Below, piece after piece: positions 25,601 to 38,260 of a stretch of 64,000 bases of DNA. The DNA is from Paraspadella gotoi. Its lineage: Eukaryota; Chaetognatha. The notes under the pieces were generated by a model, which was not told the origin of the DNA, ran no database searches, and saw only the letters and a program-made list of their open reading frames with translations. Position numbers and translations under genes: made by a program. Position 1 is the first letter of the stretch, and every line of letters begins with the position of its first letter. The stretch is taken from contig CM119265.1 of NCBI GenBank assembly GCA_051294375.1, forward strand, positions 27,038,517 to 27,102,516, in the 5' to 3' direction.

Positions 25601-28600
25601 AGACTCGAGCTCTTTCCGCGGCGGCGACGTTTGACAACAACAACCTGGCCAGTGTAAAGTCGTGCAGGTAAACGCAATAGTGAAACGGAGAGCATCCGTA
25701 ATCGTCGGGTTGCAAAAGAGATATTCCCGCTTTTATCAATTGATCAACCAGTTTGGCGATCGTGTCTCGATTCGAATTGTGTTTCGAATGAAGCGCCAAA
25801 AAGTGGAGCAGGTTCCGTCCCTTTTCCACGGTGCGAGAAAGATCCTTGGGATTGGTGCATTTGCGAGCCAATCTGAAGGCCACTTGCAATTGGCTGCAAG
25901 TGATGGCGTATTTGATGACGTCTCCAAGGGTCAGTCCCCATTTTTCTATCATGTCCATCATGACGTAGAGCTCGCCCTGCCAATTATGCTGCATGACTTT
26001 TTGAATGATGGGTATTATGTCTTCGGGATCTTTCTCAACCTTCTGCGATGGCAACCAACGCCACGGTTCCGGTTTCTTCTCTTCCGGTTCTTCCTTTTCC
26101 AGTTTCTGCAACTTGAAGGGATAAATATTCGCGTTCAAATTAGAGTCGCATTGAATCAAATGCAAGACGCAACTCCGGTGAGAATTCCTGATCGCGACGG
26201 AGAGAGGAGAGTTTCCCTCCAAGTTCTTCTTATTAATATTCGCTCCTCTCTTCAGCAAATGCATGCAGCAGACTGTGGCCCCGTGTCCGGCGGCGTAATA
26301 CAACGGGGTAGACCCGAACTTGTCTTCAGTGTCGATCCTTTGAAACTTCATGCTGTTTGTCATCAGAGTGCAAGGTTCGATGGGATCAGAGACCCTGTCG
26401 TCATTGGCGGCGCCGATTTTAACGAAGACATAATGCAGCGGCGTCCGGCCGCGAGAATCTTGTGCGAAAACGTCGGCTTTGTGGGCGATCAACTTTTCAA
26501 CGACCTCCGTGGATTCGTCGGTGTGACCCTTCAGCGCATTGACGGCCAAATGCAACGGGGTCCTCTGATTATTATCCTTGGTGTTCGGCGACGCTCCGTG
26601 CTTCAAAAGAATATCGATCACGCTTAATGTTCGCTGACTTTGAAAGGCGACGGCCGTGTGCAAAGGCGCGTAGGAAGAACTTGCATCCTTCAAGTTGACG
26701 TCCGCTCCGTGAGACAACAACAAAGTCATTTTCGAGACATTGCCCGATTTCACGGCGATGGAAAGCGGGAGAAAATCTTTATCCTGGAAATTGGGTTTGC
26801 ATCCTTGATCTAAAAGGATCTTGACCGCGCGATCGGAGCCATTGCGAACTGCCACGTTCAAAGGAGTCCGTCCGTTTTGATCATCACGATAACTTATCCG
26901 ATGCAGATTGGGCTTCAAACTCAAGACGGAATCGAAAACGGTCTGCCAGAAATCGTTGAATCCTCCGCATCTGCTGATGGAATGCAAGGGAGCGTCGCCG
27001 TCGCTGACGAGACCTCCGCTCCTCACGACTCGCTCCGCTTGATTAACGTCTCCCTTCAACTCTTGCAAATACAATTTGAAAAACTTCAAACAAGTTTGTT
27101 GTTTTTTCTCGATTTCCTCGCGACTCAGACGCTGATTCGGGTGAAGATTGTAAACCTGAAACAACTTTTCCAAGACGACGTGCAACGGAGCCTTTTCAGA
27201 ATGAAAATGATTCATGAGCGACTTGAGATGAGAAATCGTCGTCGAGTTTTTCTTATCCGTCAAAATGGATTCCATGAAAGCCAAGAATTCCGGATCCTCG
27301 GCGTGTCGCGCCATCAAGTGTAAGATGTTCTCTTTGTTCTCCTTCTCCGGATCCGTCTCGGCTCGAACGAGCGAGGCTCCCGATCTGAGCAAAAGCTTCA
27401 TCAACTGGACGCAACCGTTGGAGGCGGCGAAGGAGAGAGCCGAATTTCCTTCTTCGTTGTAGACGTCGACGGGGCATCCCGCGTCGATGAGGATCTTCGC
27501 CGCTTTGATGACGAACGAGGAGAAAGTCTGCTTCTCCTTGACGGCCTCTTGGGCCAAGGAGGCGTCTCGGTCGATCAGATTACTGTTCAAACACAAATAA
27601 TGCAAGCAAGAGTTGCCTCGGACGTCTAGGAAATCGCAGATAGCCTTCTTTTCCTTGACCAAATATTCCAGCTGATCGACGACCAGTTTGGGTTCGGACC
27701 CTTTGAGGATGTGCATGACGAGAGAACTGCCTTCCAAGTCTTTGTAGTTGATGTCCACGGAGGTGGAGCAGTCGAGGAGGTACTCGAACAGACCCAAGTG
27801 ACCCTTGAGAAAGGCGATGCCCAGCGGAGGAACTTTCCAAGTGTTGGGAAGATTAATGTCGGCTCCGCTCTCGATCAACAACTTCGTGGAGAAGAACCAA
27901 CCGTAGGCGACCGAATAGAGCAAAGCGGAATTCCCCGACGTGTCCACGTGATTAACATCGACTCCGGCGTGAATCAAGAAAGAAGCGGCGGCCGTTTGAC
28001 CGTTGATAACGCAGTGCATGAGCGAGGATCTTTTCAACTTGTCCTTCGCATCGATCTTCGCTCCGTGTTTCACCAAAGACTTCATCATGGCCAAGTTTCC
28101 TCTTTGACAAGCGAGCATGAAGGGCGTCACTTTATTTTTAGACGCGCTCAGGGGTTTCTCCACGTCAGCCCCGTTTTTGACGAGAAGCTCCACGACTTCC
28201 GCGTGACCGTTGGTGACGGCCTCGTGAATCGGCGCGTAGGAGAACCGGTTGCCTCGATTGACGCCGGCGACGCCGAATTTGTCGACGACGCCGATGGGAT
28301 TCTTTCCTTTTCCGTGTTCGATCAAAGCTTTGATGACTTCGCCTCGTCCGGCGCGACAAGCGTATATCATCGCCGTGTTGCCCTGAGAGTCGACTTCATC
28401 CGGAGACGCCCCGCGGTCCAGCAGCAACCGTAAACATCCGGGGGACTTATTGACGGCAGCGTAGTGAATCGGACGTTTGCGCCGTTTGTCTTGCAGATTG
28501 ACGTCGGGCGTGATCATTAAGAGTCTGTCCAAATAATCGGGCTTGGGGTTGATGCAGGCGAAATGCAGAGGAGTCATCGAGGACCCGTATTCTTTCTTGA

Positions 28601-30011
28601 CGATGGAGGCGTGGCGCAAGACCGCCTTCGGTCCCAAGACCGGATCCTCAGTATCCTCCGTTTTTCCTTGTCCCTTTTTCGATCCCTTCGCTTTCGACTT
28701 ACATCCGGGATAAGTCAAAACGTCCCGAAAGAGATTGGAATAACCGCAGCCGCCGGCGAGAACCTTCTCGTCTATCAAGTGGTAGAGCACCTCGTGGTTT
28801 CCGCGCTCCACAAACTTTTCCACCTCCAAATTGTTGAAGTCCCCGTGCTTGTCGATGAGGGGCTTCAACGACTGCAAGTATTGCCAGGAGACATCGATGG
28901 CGGCCAAGACTTTGGAGAGCTCATCCATCTCGATCCCTTGCCAGTAATAACTATCGTCGTCTTTGATGAGAGCGTTGTTTCCCTCGCGCGATCCACGGCT
29001 GAGCTCGATCTTCCTCACCGCGTGACCCAGACTCTTGAAATTGTAATCCCCGGTGCCTTGCTTGGTCAAGAGACACGGGGGCGTGTTCACCCTAGTGAAC
29101 TTGGGCTTTTTGTCCGCCTCCCTCTGCTCGAACAAGAGCTTGACGGCCTCCACGTTTTTCAAGCGAAAAGCCCGCTGCATGACCGTCTCTCCCACGTCGA
29201 CGGACTGCTTGACGCTGTCGTAGCCCGAAGGAACCTGCGAGGCGTTTTTGAGGATTTTCTTAAAGAGGGCGTTGTCGTTCGTGTTGAGGGCTCTGAAAAG
29301 CAGCTTGGCCTCAACGACGGGAGAGACGAAGCTGTGTTTGGCGGGGGACTGGAAGAAAGGATCCTTGTCCAAGACTTTGACGTCGTCTCTGACTCGCAGC
29401 CTTTTTCCTCCTCGTTTCTTCGTCTCTTTCTCTTTATCTTTCTTCTTCTCCTTCTTCCCTTTCCCCGCTTTCTCCTTCTTCGGCGCCGCCTTCCCTTTTC
29501 CCTTTTTCGCCGCCGCGGCGCTCTTACCCCGCGCCGGCTTCGATTTAGCGGCCCCCTTCTTCCCCGCGGCGCCGCCCTTCTTCTTGGCCGGCCCCTTCTG
29601 CGTCTTCGTCTTCCTCTTCGAGCCGCGTCCCTCGACGCCGATCCCTTCGTCGGAATCATCATCATCATCGTCATCGTCGTCATCGTCGCTAAACCCTTTT
29701 CCCATTATGGAGTGATCCAGGGCGTCCTTGACGTTGGCCCGTTCCTTGTCCGACATTTCGTAGTAGTGTTTGTCGACCTTCTTCAGCTTGACCGGGGTCA
29801 TGATGGAATCGACCGGGATGGCCTGGTGCTGACCGAACCGGTACTGGACGACCCCTCCCGACCGCCTCTCTTCCTCCAGCCACCAGATCCTGGCGTTCTC
29901 CAGCCCGACGTAGACGTGCTGGAGAAGACGGCCGAGGTAGAAGTCGTCGTCTTCGCTGCGGACGGCGACGATCTCGCCTTTCTTGAAGAGGCGCTCCGAC
30001 GAAGAACTCAT
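22642..30011 (-). CDS. Giant ankyrin-repeat WGR PARP (PME-5-like)
   Basis: Poly(ADP-ribose) polymerase of 2,382 residues. Exon 1 is 23118-30011 (6.9 kb, uninterrupted). Exon 2 is 22642-22896 and joins FVCQ|VALGKPEE in phase. Order: residues 1-100, a Tudor/BAH-like start (FKKGEIVAVRSEDDDFYLGR); 106-122, a D run; about 130-205, a K/A/P-rich histone-H1-like tract; about 225-1620, many ankyrin repeats; about 1627-1710, a D/E tract; about 1885-1985, a WGR domain (TRWGRFGDSGKY); about 2000-2100, the PARP regulatory helices; about 2140-2382, the catalytic domain. The H-Y-E triad is intact: HGTGKENV (~2229), KSSAY (~2271), SESEY (E2364). The architecture matches the C. elegans tankyrase-like PME-5, not vertebrate tankyrase, which has SAM and no WGR. 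WGR and the basic tract suggest a DNA-damage-linked nuclear enzyme. The intron separates the catalytic Y and E. Confidence 0.93.
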
Positions 30012-30382
30012 GGTGGAGGGCGGGGGAAGCGAGAGACGCGACGGCGGAGGGAAGATTCAGCCGAGTTTTTGTCAGTGGGGAGAATTTCCTCCACCACCTA
30101 AAATCAAATCAAAACAATTTAAAACGAGAAAAATAAATTAAAAAAACGCTCAGTAAAATTACAAATACGTATATAAATGTCAAGTTTTACCCTAAGAATA
30201 AATTAGCGGATCGAGTTCATTAAAAACGATAGCAATGAAAGAGTTTAAATTAAGAAAAAAAAATTTCAAACAATAATTCAATACGGGGCACAAAAACACG
30301 AGATCGATGAGCAAATTTGGTTTTTCGGACGGCAAAGTCGCATCCGGGGAATTTTTTAAAAAAATGTTTTGGACGACCGCCT
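30012..30382. promoter_or_regulatory. PARP upstream / ARL16 downstream
   Basis: A 371-base spacer with the presumed PARP promoter and the ARL16 3' UTR. AT-rich between 30110 and 30370. No gene seen. Confidence 0.4.
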
Positions 30383-31084
30383 TCAAGAGGCCGGTCGGCC
30401 GCAGTGATTGTCGACGAGCCACTGTTGAACGGCCCCGAGTCCGACGCCTGTCATGGCGCTGGCTTCCACGACGGTGATGGGTTGATTGGCGTGGTGCATG
30501 ATGTCGTCGAGTCTGACGACTGAGGCGAAGTAGTTGCGACGCATCCTCGAAGGCGCGTCGGTTTTGTTGAGAACGATGAGCGCCGGCTTCTTGGCCAATC
30601 GCGCGTCGGAGAAGAGTTCGAGCATTTGGATGCAAGACGCGCCCACAGCGGCCTAATTTGTAATTAAAATTATCATCGAACAGGATTCAGAAAATTCCCC
30701 TTCTTTCTTCCCGCTTTGCCATACCTGATTAGAAAGGTCGACCACGTAAATGATCGACCCACAGTCGTCCAAGTAGTTCTTCCAAATGGGCGCCATGCAG
30801 CCGCCGAGCTCCCGCAGAGTAAGTTCCATCTTGCGGCTGAGAGGAAGTTTGACGAGATTGGTGCCGACGGTGGGTAAGGTGGAGGGAGCGTCGGGCAGAG
30901 GGAAAGCGGGCGACGGGGTGGTGGAGGATGGGGAAGATGGCGTGGCGGCGGCGCCAACGACGGCAGCGTTGGCTAAGGAAGAGGACGAGGCTTTGGAGAC
31001 GCCCGAGGGATGACGGCAGAGGGCCTGAAGGCGTTTGAGGAGGAGCGTCTTTCCGCTTCCGGTGCAGCCGATGACGAGACACAT
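30383..31084 (-). CDS. ARL16: ARL16-type atypical ADP-ribosylation-factor-like GTPase
   Basis: Small Arf-like GTPase; vertebrate ARL16 works in Golgi-to-cilium traffic. Exons 30725-31084 and 30383-30652 join DLSNQ|AAVGASCIQM in phase; 209 residues. The start MCLVIGCTGSGKTLLLKRLQ places the P-loop (GCTGSGKT) at the very N-terminus, as in ARL16, leaving no Gly2 for myristoylation. PTVGTNLVKL is switch I. The G3 region reads RELGGCMAPIW in place of the usual DxGG, which is also the ARL16 condition. G4 is NKTD, and the C-terminus keeps VVEASAMTGVGLGAVQQWL. An Ala/Ser/Pro-rich insert of about 35 residues lies between the P-loop helix and switch I. Confidence 0.9.
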
Positions 31085-32282
31085 TTCTTGTGTTTTATGT
31101 TTGTCGCGTTTTTAGTTTCATCGAGTTTAGAAATTGATGGCAACTGCAACCAAATTCCGCCCTTCCGGCGAAAATCTTGGAGTTCTTAGTTTTTCATTTT
31201 AAATTTACGTTTACAATTCCTGAGAAAATCAATGATCAGCGTATAAAGTTAATTAGCCACCAGACATCCAAAACGACACCAATACAATAAAATTTATAAA
31301 GATTTATAACATTTCTGGTGAAGAGATTTATATAACAAGGGTTGACGGCTGACAAAGTTTAGGAGCAAAAGCCAAGGGCGACGTCTGTTAATTTGAAAGA
31401 CGTTGACAATTTCAAGACTTGCCAGGAACGTTGACTGTTCGCTTCCATCGCAAATGGCAAAGATTCCGGTAACTGATCCACTTAGAGACGGCGTTGGACG
31501 GCGATCAAGTCAGACGCGCCGTTCCGATGAAAATGGTCTCTCGCTCAATTGGTCTGCATCGAACTGCTAGTCAAAGGGTAAACAAGTGACTCAAGCTACT
31601 CCAGCTCATCTCGAAAAAACGAGGATGAGAAAAAATTTAAAAGGAAATTAAAAAGAAAAGGAAATAAAAATAAGGGGGTGACCCGAAGGGGAAGGGAGAT
31701 CAGAAATGCGCATAACGTCGGACAGGGATCGATGATTGCGATTCGCTCCTTGTACAATGTACTTCGAAGAGCTCTCAATTTTTAATAAGTAGCTGCGTTC
31801 AAAACCCAAACCCTCTGTTTCTCCCGCGGCACAAAATAAATTAAATATGTAAAGGAAAACTCATTTTCTTCTTAGTATATAACACGTCAAAGAACTGTAC
31901 AAAAACAGTATATAGCATACAAAAAAAAAAGGTTTCCTAGCTGAGAGAGAGAAAAAAAACGCGACCGTAACAAATTTCGTAGGGTATATCGATTCGCAGC
32001 AGGGGGCAGATGAAATTTCAACATTGAACTATAAATAGCCGATTCTACAACTAACGGGTAAAAGCGACACAAATCCTTTTCCTCGTCTTCTTCTAATTCT
32101 AATTCTTCAAATCCCTAATTTGGAAAAATAAGGTTATCCAAAATTCCCTCATTGCATAGAACATTTTTTTTCGGTCTAATGTGCAAGAAGGGAAGTCACA
32201 ATATATTGCATAGATCAGCTTAGACTGTCTAAATATTCGGCCAGAATAACGTTTGAACTAATATAATGTATGGAGGGAAGTC

Positions 32283-32327
<45 letters not shown>

Positions 32328-32820
32328 GAGAGCCAGCCCTCAATGTCAAGGAATCCCGTGGTGCTGATTAGATAACTTCTTTTCACGATGTTGGTCTCCG
32401 CGTTCTTACGCTAAAGACCCTAAAACGTCGTTCAATTACCATTTTATTTTCCCTCCAAAATTTCGCAGCTGAAGAACAAAAAGAAATACTAAGATTTGTC
32501 AATATCGGCGACACCCCCCCCCACTTAAAAAAAAAAAAAAAGGAAGACGAGAAAATGAGGGAATCCGTAGCCAAACTTTATCGACGACAAGATCAACGAA
32601 GTCCAAGAAAAAAAGGGGGAGGAGGGAGACATCGAATTATCTACTTACCCCCCCCCACCCTTCCCCCCCTCCACTCCAAAATTAGTGTAACCCCCTCCTC
32701 GACTCGATACCAGCGCCTAATCTATTTTAATTTTAATCTATTTTATTCCCTAATTCTTCCCCCTACTCATTCCCTTCCCCCCCCCCACCCCACCCCCGCC
32801 AGTTCGGTCGGCGCGGTTTT
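31085..32820. other. Intergenic, 1.7 kb
   Basis: AT-rich spacer between the ARL16 start and the CUL3 stop. It holds a (GA)n microsatellite at 32288-32332, a run of nine C at 32514-32522, and C-rich stretches at 32648-32800 just past the CUL3 stop. No recognisable gene on either strand. Confidence 0.45.
32288..32332. repeat. (GA)n microsatellite
   Basis: About 22 GA units with one GGGA interruption, in the spacer downstream of CUL3. Confidence 0.95.
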
Positions 32821-35800
32821 CTAGGCGACGTAAGTGTAGATCTTTCGATCCTCGGCGGTTCGGGCAATGTACTCTCGCTCGATGAGAGACTCGATCCGCT
32901 TCTTGATGACCAGCGGGGATGGCAAGAACCGCGACTTGAGCTGCAGGGAGGGTGGAAGAGCGGAGAGAGTGGTTTTGGGGTGGCGGAGGGGGGGGAGGAG
33001 TGAAAGGAGAATTTCAGTCGTGTGAAAACAACAACAACAAAAAAGGGGAAGAAGAAAAGAATGGAATTTTTGGATCGACGCAACCTGCACACATTTGACA
33101 GGCCTCACCTGCTCCGTGCACTCCGTGATGAGGACGTTGTGTTGCATCTTTTTTCGCGCCTTCATGATTCTCACGATGGCGGCTTCGATCTCGTGCTTTC
33201 GATCCTCGTCCACCTTGGATTTAATTAATTAATTAAATTTAAAGTTATACGTTAAAATGAATACCATCTATCTGACCTTGGATCGAGTCTCCTTCCGCTC
33301 GGGATCGCTCTCCCCTTTGGCGGCGACGGTTTGGATTTTGACGCGATGAAGTTTCGAGTAAAATCCGTCGTTGACGATGAACACGTGACCCGACTCGATG
33401 TCCTTCGCCTAAATTGAGAATCGCGAGACGGGAAGGGGAGGAGGAGGAAGGGGTCGTGGCTTATTACGAACCTCTCCATACAAGTCTTTGTCAAGTTTGA
33501 AACGGTCATTAAAGCCGGAAATTGAAAACTTTACGCACTACAGATATATTTACAACCTTACTGTTCATTTTCTCGCTTACTACAACTTCTTAATTAAAAT
33601 TTTGATATTCCGAATTCTGAAACAGAAGAAATAATAAAAAAAACTCATTACTTTGCGCCGCCGAAGAAAAAGAATATACACCGCCACTAAGATGACGAGA
33701 AGTAAAATCAGAGAGGACGTGACGGTTTTAATTTTTTGGTCCCAGAAGAGTATCTGCACGACCTCCCCAAAGAATTGGGTTATTTTTAGAGTAAAGTCGG
33801 TGATCGGCCACCGAAACGTAAACCAAATTTTCATGGCAAACTATTTGGCTTAAATATTAAAGAGGATGAGAGTCTGTTAATGAATTAACTTTCTTCCACT
33901 GATATAACTTCGTACATCTCTAGGCCCGCATCATCGTCAAATGATAATCATAAAATGGAAATTAACAATTACAGTCGCTCTAACCTTTTACTTAAGTTTT
34001 CGAGTCGACGTGTCTTTGATCTAGTAATAATTTTATATCGACAAGCGTCGCTCAGAAAATCATTAAACCAAACACAATTGTATACGTATTGTTCGAAAAA
34101 ATAGCGCCTAAATTTTACTATATTCTTTACGTATATTATTAAGTTCAATCTAACAAACCTTGGATCCCTCGCCGATTCTGGCCAAAACCCGCTGGCCGAT
34201 CTTGCCCATGGCCAACGATTGCATGGCGCGCATCAAATCTTTGTCCGGGATCTCCGTTTCGTCGGCGATCTCCTGATACGACCACTGAGGGCGCTGATTA
34301 AATTTTAGCAGGATGCACATTTGATACGTAGAGACCTAAAAATAGAGAAGAAAGCCATACTTTTGTAAAATCCCTATTTAAGAAGGAAGAATTAATTGAA
34401 AAAATAAAATATAAAATATAAATTATTAACATTCATCGTTAAACCTGAATGATGTGCTTTCGCGCGACTTTGCATCCTTCGGCGGGCGGAGGGGCTTCGT
34501 TCTCCAGATCTCCGCTGCTGGAATCCACAAGAGAAGTCGCGCTTTTCTCTTCCTTTTTGGCTCCGTAGAAAACGGCGTTGAGATCGGCCGACCCCAATTG
34601 CGGCTGGAAAGGGTTGGATTTATTTATTCATTATTTATGTTTTTATTACGGAGGTACAGGACCATCCTGATAAATTAATAATAACAACATTAATTAATAA
34701 AGGTTTAAGAAGACAAATAATGAAAATAACCTTTCAAAGCAACAGATGAAAAATATAAATATTCTCAATCGCCATACGACAATATGCAAATGAGAATGAT
34801 TATTTTTTTAATTAATTATTTCCCCGGTCGCACCTGCAAAGTCACGATTCTCCCCGAATGTTTTCCCAAATAGAATCTCTTGAACGCCTCGAAGGCGGTG
34901 GCGGGAGGGTGGGGGATGTTACACTTGGGCGTGGCCGATTGCGTCGGCCAGAATCCCGTCGTCAAGACGCGAACGAAGAGATCGACACCGTTTAGATTAA
35001 CGTTCGACGCTGTTGACGATGAAACACAAAATGAAAAAAAACAAAAAAAAAACAAACAAACATAAGAATGGAAAACAATTTTAATTTATTTCTTAAAAAA
35101 CCTAAAATTCTTACAAGTGACGTGATTCCTGAATTCGTCCATCGTCGTTCCCGAGACCGTCATATCTCGGAACATTCCTTCAAGCTTGGACGTGAACTGA
35201 CAGCCGCACTCGTGCTTCAGTTTGGAAATCATGTTCTTCTCGCTGTCGTCGGAGACGCTCTTGTTCAACAACAAGCGTTTGGCTGAAGGACCAAAGACGC
35301 AATCGATTGCATAAGCAAAGAAATATGTATGGGATGAAGTTATCATTGAACATGAAATGAGATGTAGTTGTACAATTTCATTTGCATATTGCAGTATTTG
35401 GGATAACTTCGAATAATTTAAAATTCATGTCCACTAATATTACAGGTTCACTGGGAGTGAATAAATAAGACTGTGAGAGAGTCTTGATTGAAAGCTTACA
35501 GAAACCTGCTATGTTATTATCTTGTAAGTGTGATGGAGGCCTTAAACCACCAAAGCCTGTCCAAAGTCAGGGACAAGATAGCTTATTTATTAAATGAATG
35601 GATAATTTTTATATTGGTTGTACCAATTTCATAAAATTCACCTCCTTGTATTTTGATGCTAGTGCGGAGTACAATATAGTATTCCCCGATCTAATACTTA
35701 AGGGAGTGGTCTTTTCATACAATTGAAACATTCTTTGAAATATTTTCCACTTCATTGATAGGGAAGCCAGGTACTCTGGGAGTGAATAAACGAGACTGTG

Positions 35801-37834
35801 AGAGAGTCTTGATTGAAAGCTTGCAGAAACCTGCTATGTTATTATCTTGTAAGTGTGATGGAGGCCTTAAACCACCAAAGCCTGTCCAAAGTCAGGGACA
35901 AGATAGCTTATTTATTAAATGAATGGATAATTTTTATATTGGTTGTAGCAATTTCATATACGACGCGCCTCCCATAAAAATACATCACAAAAATGAGAGC
36001 AATAAATGTACCGAGATGCTGCTTGTAGTATTTTTCGAAGACGTCTTTCTCCTGCAAGAAGCGGAAGAGGACCATCGATTTGTCAAGAACAACTTCGACC
36101 TCGACTTCGGTGAGGCCCTTCACTCCCTTCTTCAGTTTGTCATCGATGAAGAGGGACAAGTATTCCGGACTCTGGCAAGGAAAGAAAGTGGGATTGCAGA
36201 ATGCGGATGGGTCGTGTGAGTTCAATCCAAAAAGCTAGGAAGAAAGAGGTAAGAAATCCGTTTTCAAACCCTCGATTTACCTTACTATTAAGATTGAGAA
36301 AGTACTCGAAATCTCTGGAGATCATCTGTTTGAATAGTTGGTCGGTACTGAACGCTTCGTGGAGAAAGTGATCGAAACGGTCCTTCAGATCCAGTAGCGA
36401 TTGAATATATGTGATGGGATTCTTCATCTGGGGGAGAAACGATCGGTTGTGATCGCAGAAAAACATTCACGTGGATAAAATAAAGCCAGAGACGCTCACG
36501 GAGGCAGGAGGTGGGGCGGAGGATGTGGAGGCTTCGGCTTCGGGTTCTACGACGAGCGCTTTGCCCTGTTCTCGCAAATAAGTGGAGATGCAGTCCACCA
36601 TCGTTCGCAGACCCTGGAAAGGGTAAACATATTTTTGTCTGTCATTATCGTCGACCACCAAAATGCCGTAAAACAATCGCACTCACCTGAGGAACCCGGC
36701 TAAAGAGTTTGTACATGCAAGCGAGGTCTTGAGTCTTGTCGTTCTTGAGCATGTGGACGACTCCAGAATTCTCCATCTCGACGACGGTCTTCATGTGTTT
36801 GCAGATTAACTCCTCCTCGAGCACGGAGACGATGGGACCCTGACGGGGACGCGTAGATAGACAGAATGAGAGCATTCTTTGTATACCGGGTCGAAAGTTC
36901 ATCTTCTATATCTATTGCTTAACTACTCTCTCACCGAGATTAAATGTGGGAAACAAAGAGGTCCCGGAAAAAATGTATTCGTTCGTTCTTACCTCCGTTG
37001 ACTTGTCCAAGTAATGGGTGGCACGCTCGGCCTCCTCGTTGATGCGCTGCTCCACTTTTTTGATGTAGACGGAGGCTGAGTTTTCGGCGAGGAACTTTTG
37101 ACTCTCGAGTCGATAGAACTCGGCCGACTGTTCGAGGAAAGGCTTCTCGAAGTCTTCCTCGTAGACGGCGCGCGACTCCACGCCCAACACCATCAGCATT
37201 TGACAAGTGTTTTTCACCGCCTGTCGGTCCACCACCTCGTTCTTTCGCTCGCGGGCCACCATGTCTTTCGAAGTGGGTGTTGGGGTGAGGGTTAAGGAGA
37301 GGAGGTTGGAACATGTGTCATCGCTACCGTTTTAACTTCACCTCGAAACTTACCTAGTAACGTTTTCTTGAGGTGAGTTCTGATTTCTGGGTGCCTCACC
37401 ACCTGATCCCTGAACGTGGCCAGTCCCAGGTTGTAGACGTTCTCGACGTTATTCTGCGTGACGTAGACGCGGTCCATGTACATGAGAATGTCCCTGATCA
37501 TGACCATGGAGGTGTGGTGGTCCTGCCACGACATGTTCAGCGTGTGGAGGAAATTGTTGTGAAGGGATTCGAGGACGTCGGAGCGAACTTTGCCGACGAG
37601 GTGCTCGGTGACCACCTCCCGCAGGCCCGTGTACAGCTTCTCCCCGTGCTTGTGAAGCACCATGGTGTAGGCGTTTCTGTAGAGCTCCTCGAAGGAGAGT
37701 CCGCTGTTGTTTTTCTTCTGGATCTCCTGGATGGCGTTGCGCAGGAGCGACCAGATGTTGTTCACGTACTTTTCGTCCATCGTCATGGGGAAGGCGCGAA
37801 TGCGCATCTTCGTGTCTTTCTTTCCCTTGTTCAT
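32821..37834 (-). CDS. CUL3: Cullin-3 ubiquitin ligase scaffold
   Basis: Scaffold of CRL3 ubiquitin ligases; binds BTB substrate receptors at its N-terminus and RBX1 at its C-terminus. Thirteen exons: 37354-37834, 36993-37264, 36687-36839, 36500-36613, 36281-36427, 36012-36171, 35115-35282, 34834-35009, 34445-34603, 34159-34335, 33277-33408, 33109-33213, 32821-32940. All phases agree; 787 residues (human 768). Start [20 protein letters not shown]. Cullin repeats run through exons 1-6 ([31 protein letters not shown]), the cullin homology domain through exons 7-10 ([34 protein letters not shown]). The winged-helix end keeps the neddylation lysine in [10 protein letters not shown] and the ending IYTYVA. 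Exon 4 has a Ser/Ala/Pro insert. The intron at 35283-36011 carries a duplicated repeat. Confidence 0.98.
34780..34791 (+). repeat. Octamer-type intronic motif CAATATGCAAAT
   Basis: One of six copies in the window (core ATATGCAAAT, containing the POU octamer ATGCAAAT). Lies in the CUL3 intron between exons 8 and 9, antisense to the gene. Confidence 0.6.
35367..35957 (+). repeat. Interspersed repeat family A, two tandem copies
   Basis: In a CUL3 intron, the segment starting at GGGAGTGAATAAA (about 35452 and 35779) is repeated almost identically for about 185 bases, at a period near 325. Units are bounded by GGTTGTANCAATTTCAT-like words at about 35367, 35616 and 35941. The first unit lacks part of the middle (the TGCGGAGTAC region at about 35664). 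A third copy lies at 62141-62429. No coding capacity seen. Confidence 0.88.
35380..35391 (-). repeat. Octamer-type intronic motif (reverse orientation)
   Basis: ATTTGCATATTG, complement of the motif at 34780. It directly follows the GTTGTACAATTTC word that opens the repeat family A array in the CUL3 intron. Confidence 0.6.
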
Positions 37835-38260
37835 CTTGGAACTCGAAGGGGAGGGGAGTCAGGAATCGGACGCGCTTAGCTTTTTTTTCTTCAGTCCCGC
37901 TACAATTCTTTTTCTTTTTTTCGCGTTTCGGGTTTTTTTTTTTAACAGTTAATTACATAAATAAATCGGGCTTCATCTGCGTGCCGGAGGGAAAGTAAAA
38001 TGATAATTTTTGGATGAGGAACGGGAAGAGGGAGTTTCGTCTGGCGAGATAGTCCCGCTTGTCAACGTTGGCAAGAAACCGATTTTTTTTTCTATTTTTT
38101 TTTTTTTTAATGAAAATTCTTCCTGGGGGAGGGGGAAGTTTTGATTGGGATCCTGCTAAAACAAAATTCGCGTTTGGAAATATAGTTTTTTGTTAAGTCC
38201 ACTATTGCACTGACATTTAAAAAAAAAGCAAAACACGACAAAAACTCTACCGCTCATCTT
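37835..38260. promoter_or_regulatory. CUL3 upstream region
   Basis: Presumed CUL3 promoter. T-rich tracts at 37880-37945 and 38082-38110; no recognised element. Confidence 0.35.

Noticed and set aside
28563-30101. 512-codon plus-strand frame, and a 537-codon frame at 23244-24857
   Set aside because: Both are antisense shadows of the GC-biased PARP coding exon and have no domain.
30900-31084. ARL16 looked like a decayed GTPase because G3 is RELGGC
   Set aside because: This is the normal state in the ARL16 subfamily; P-loop and NKTD are intact.
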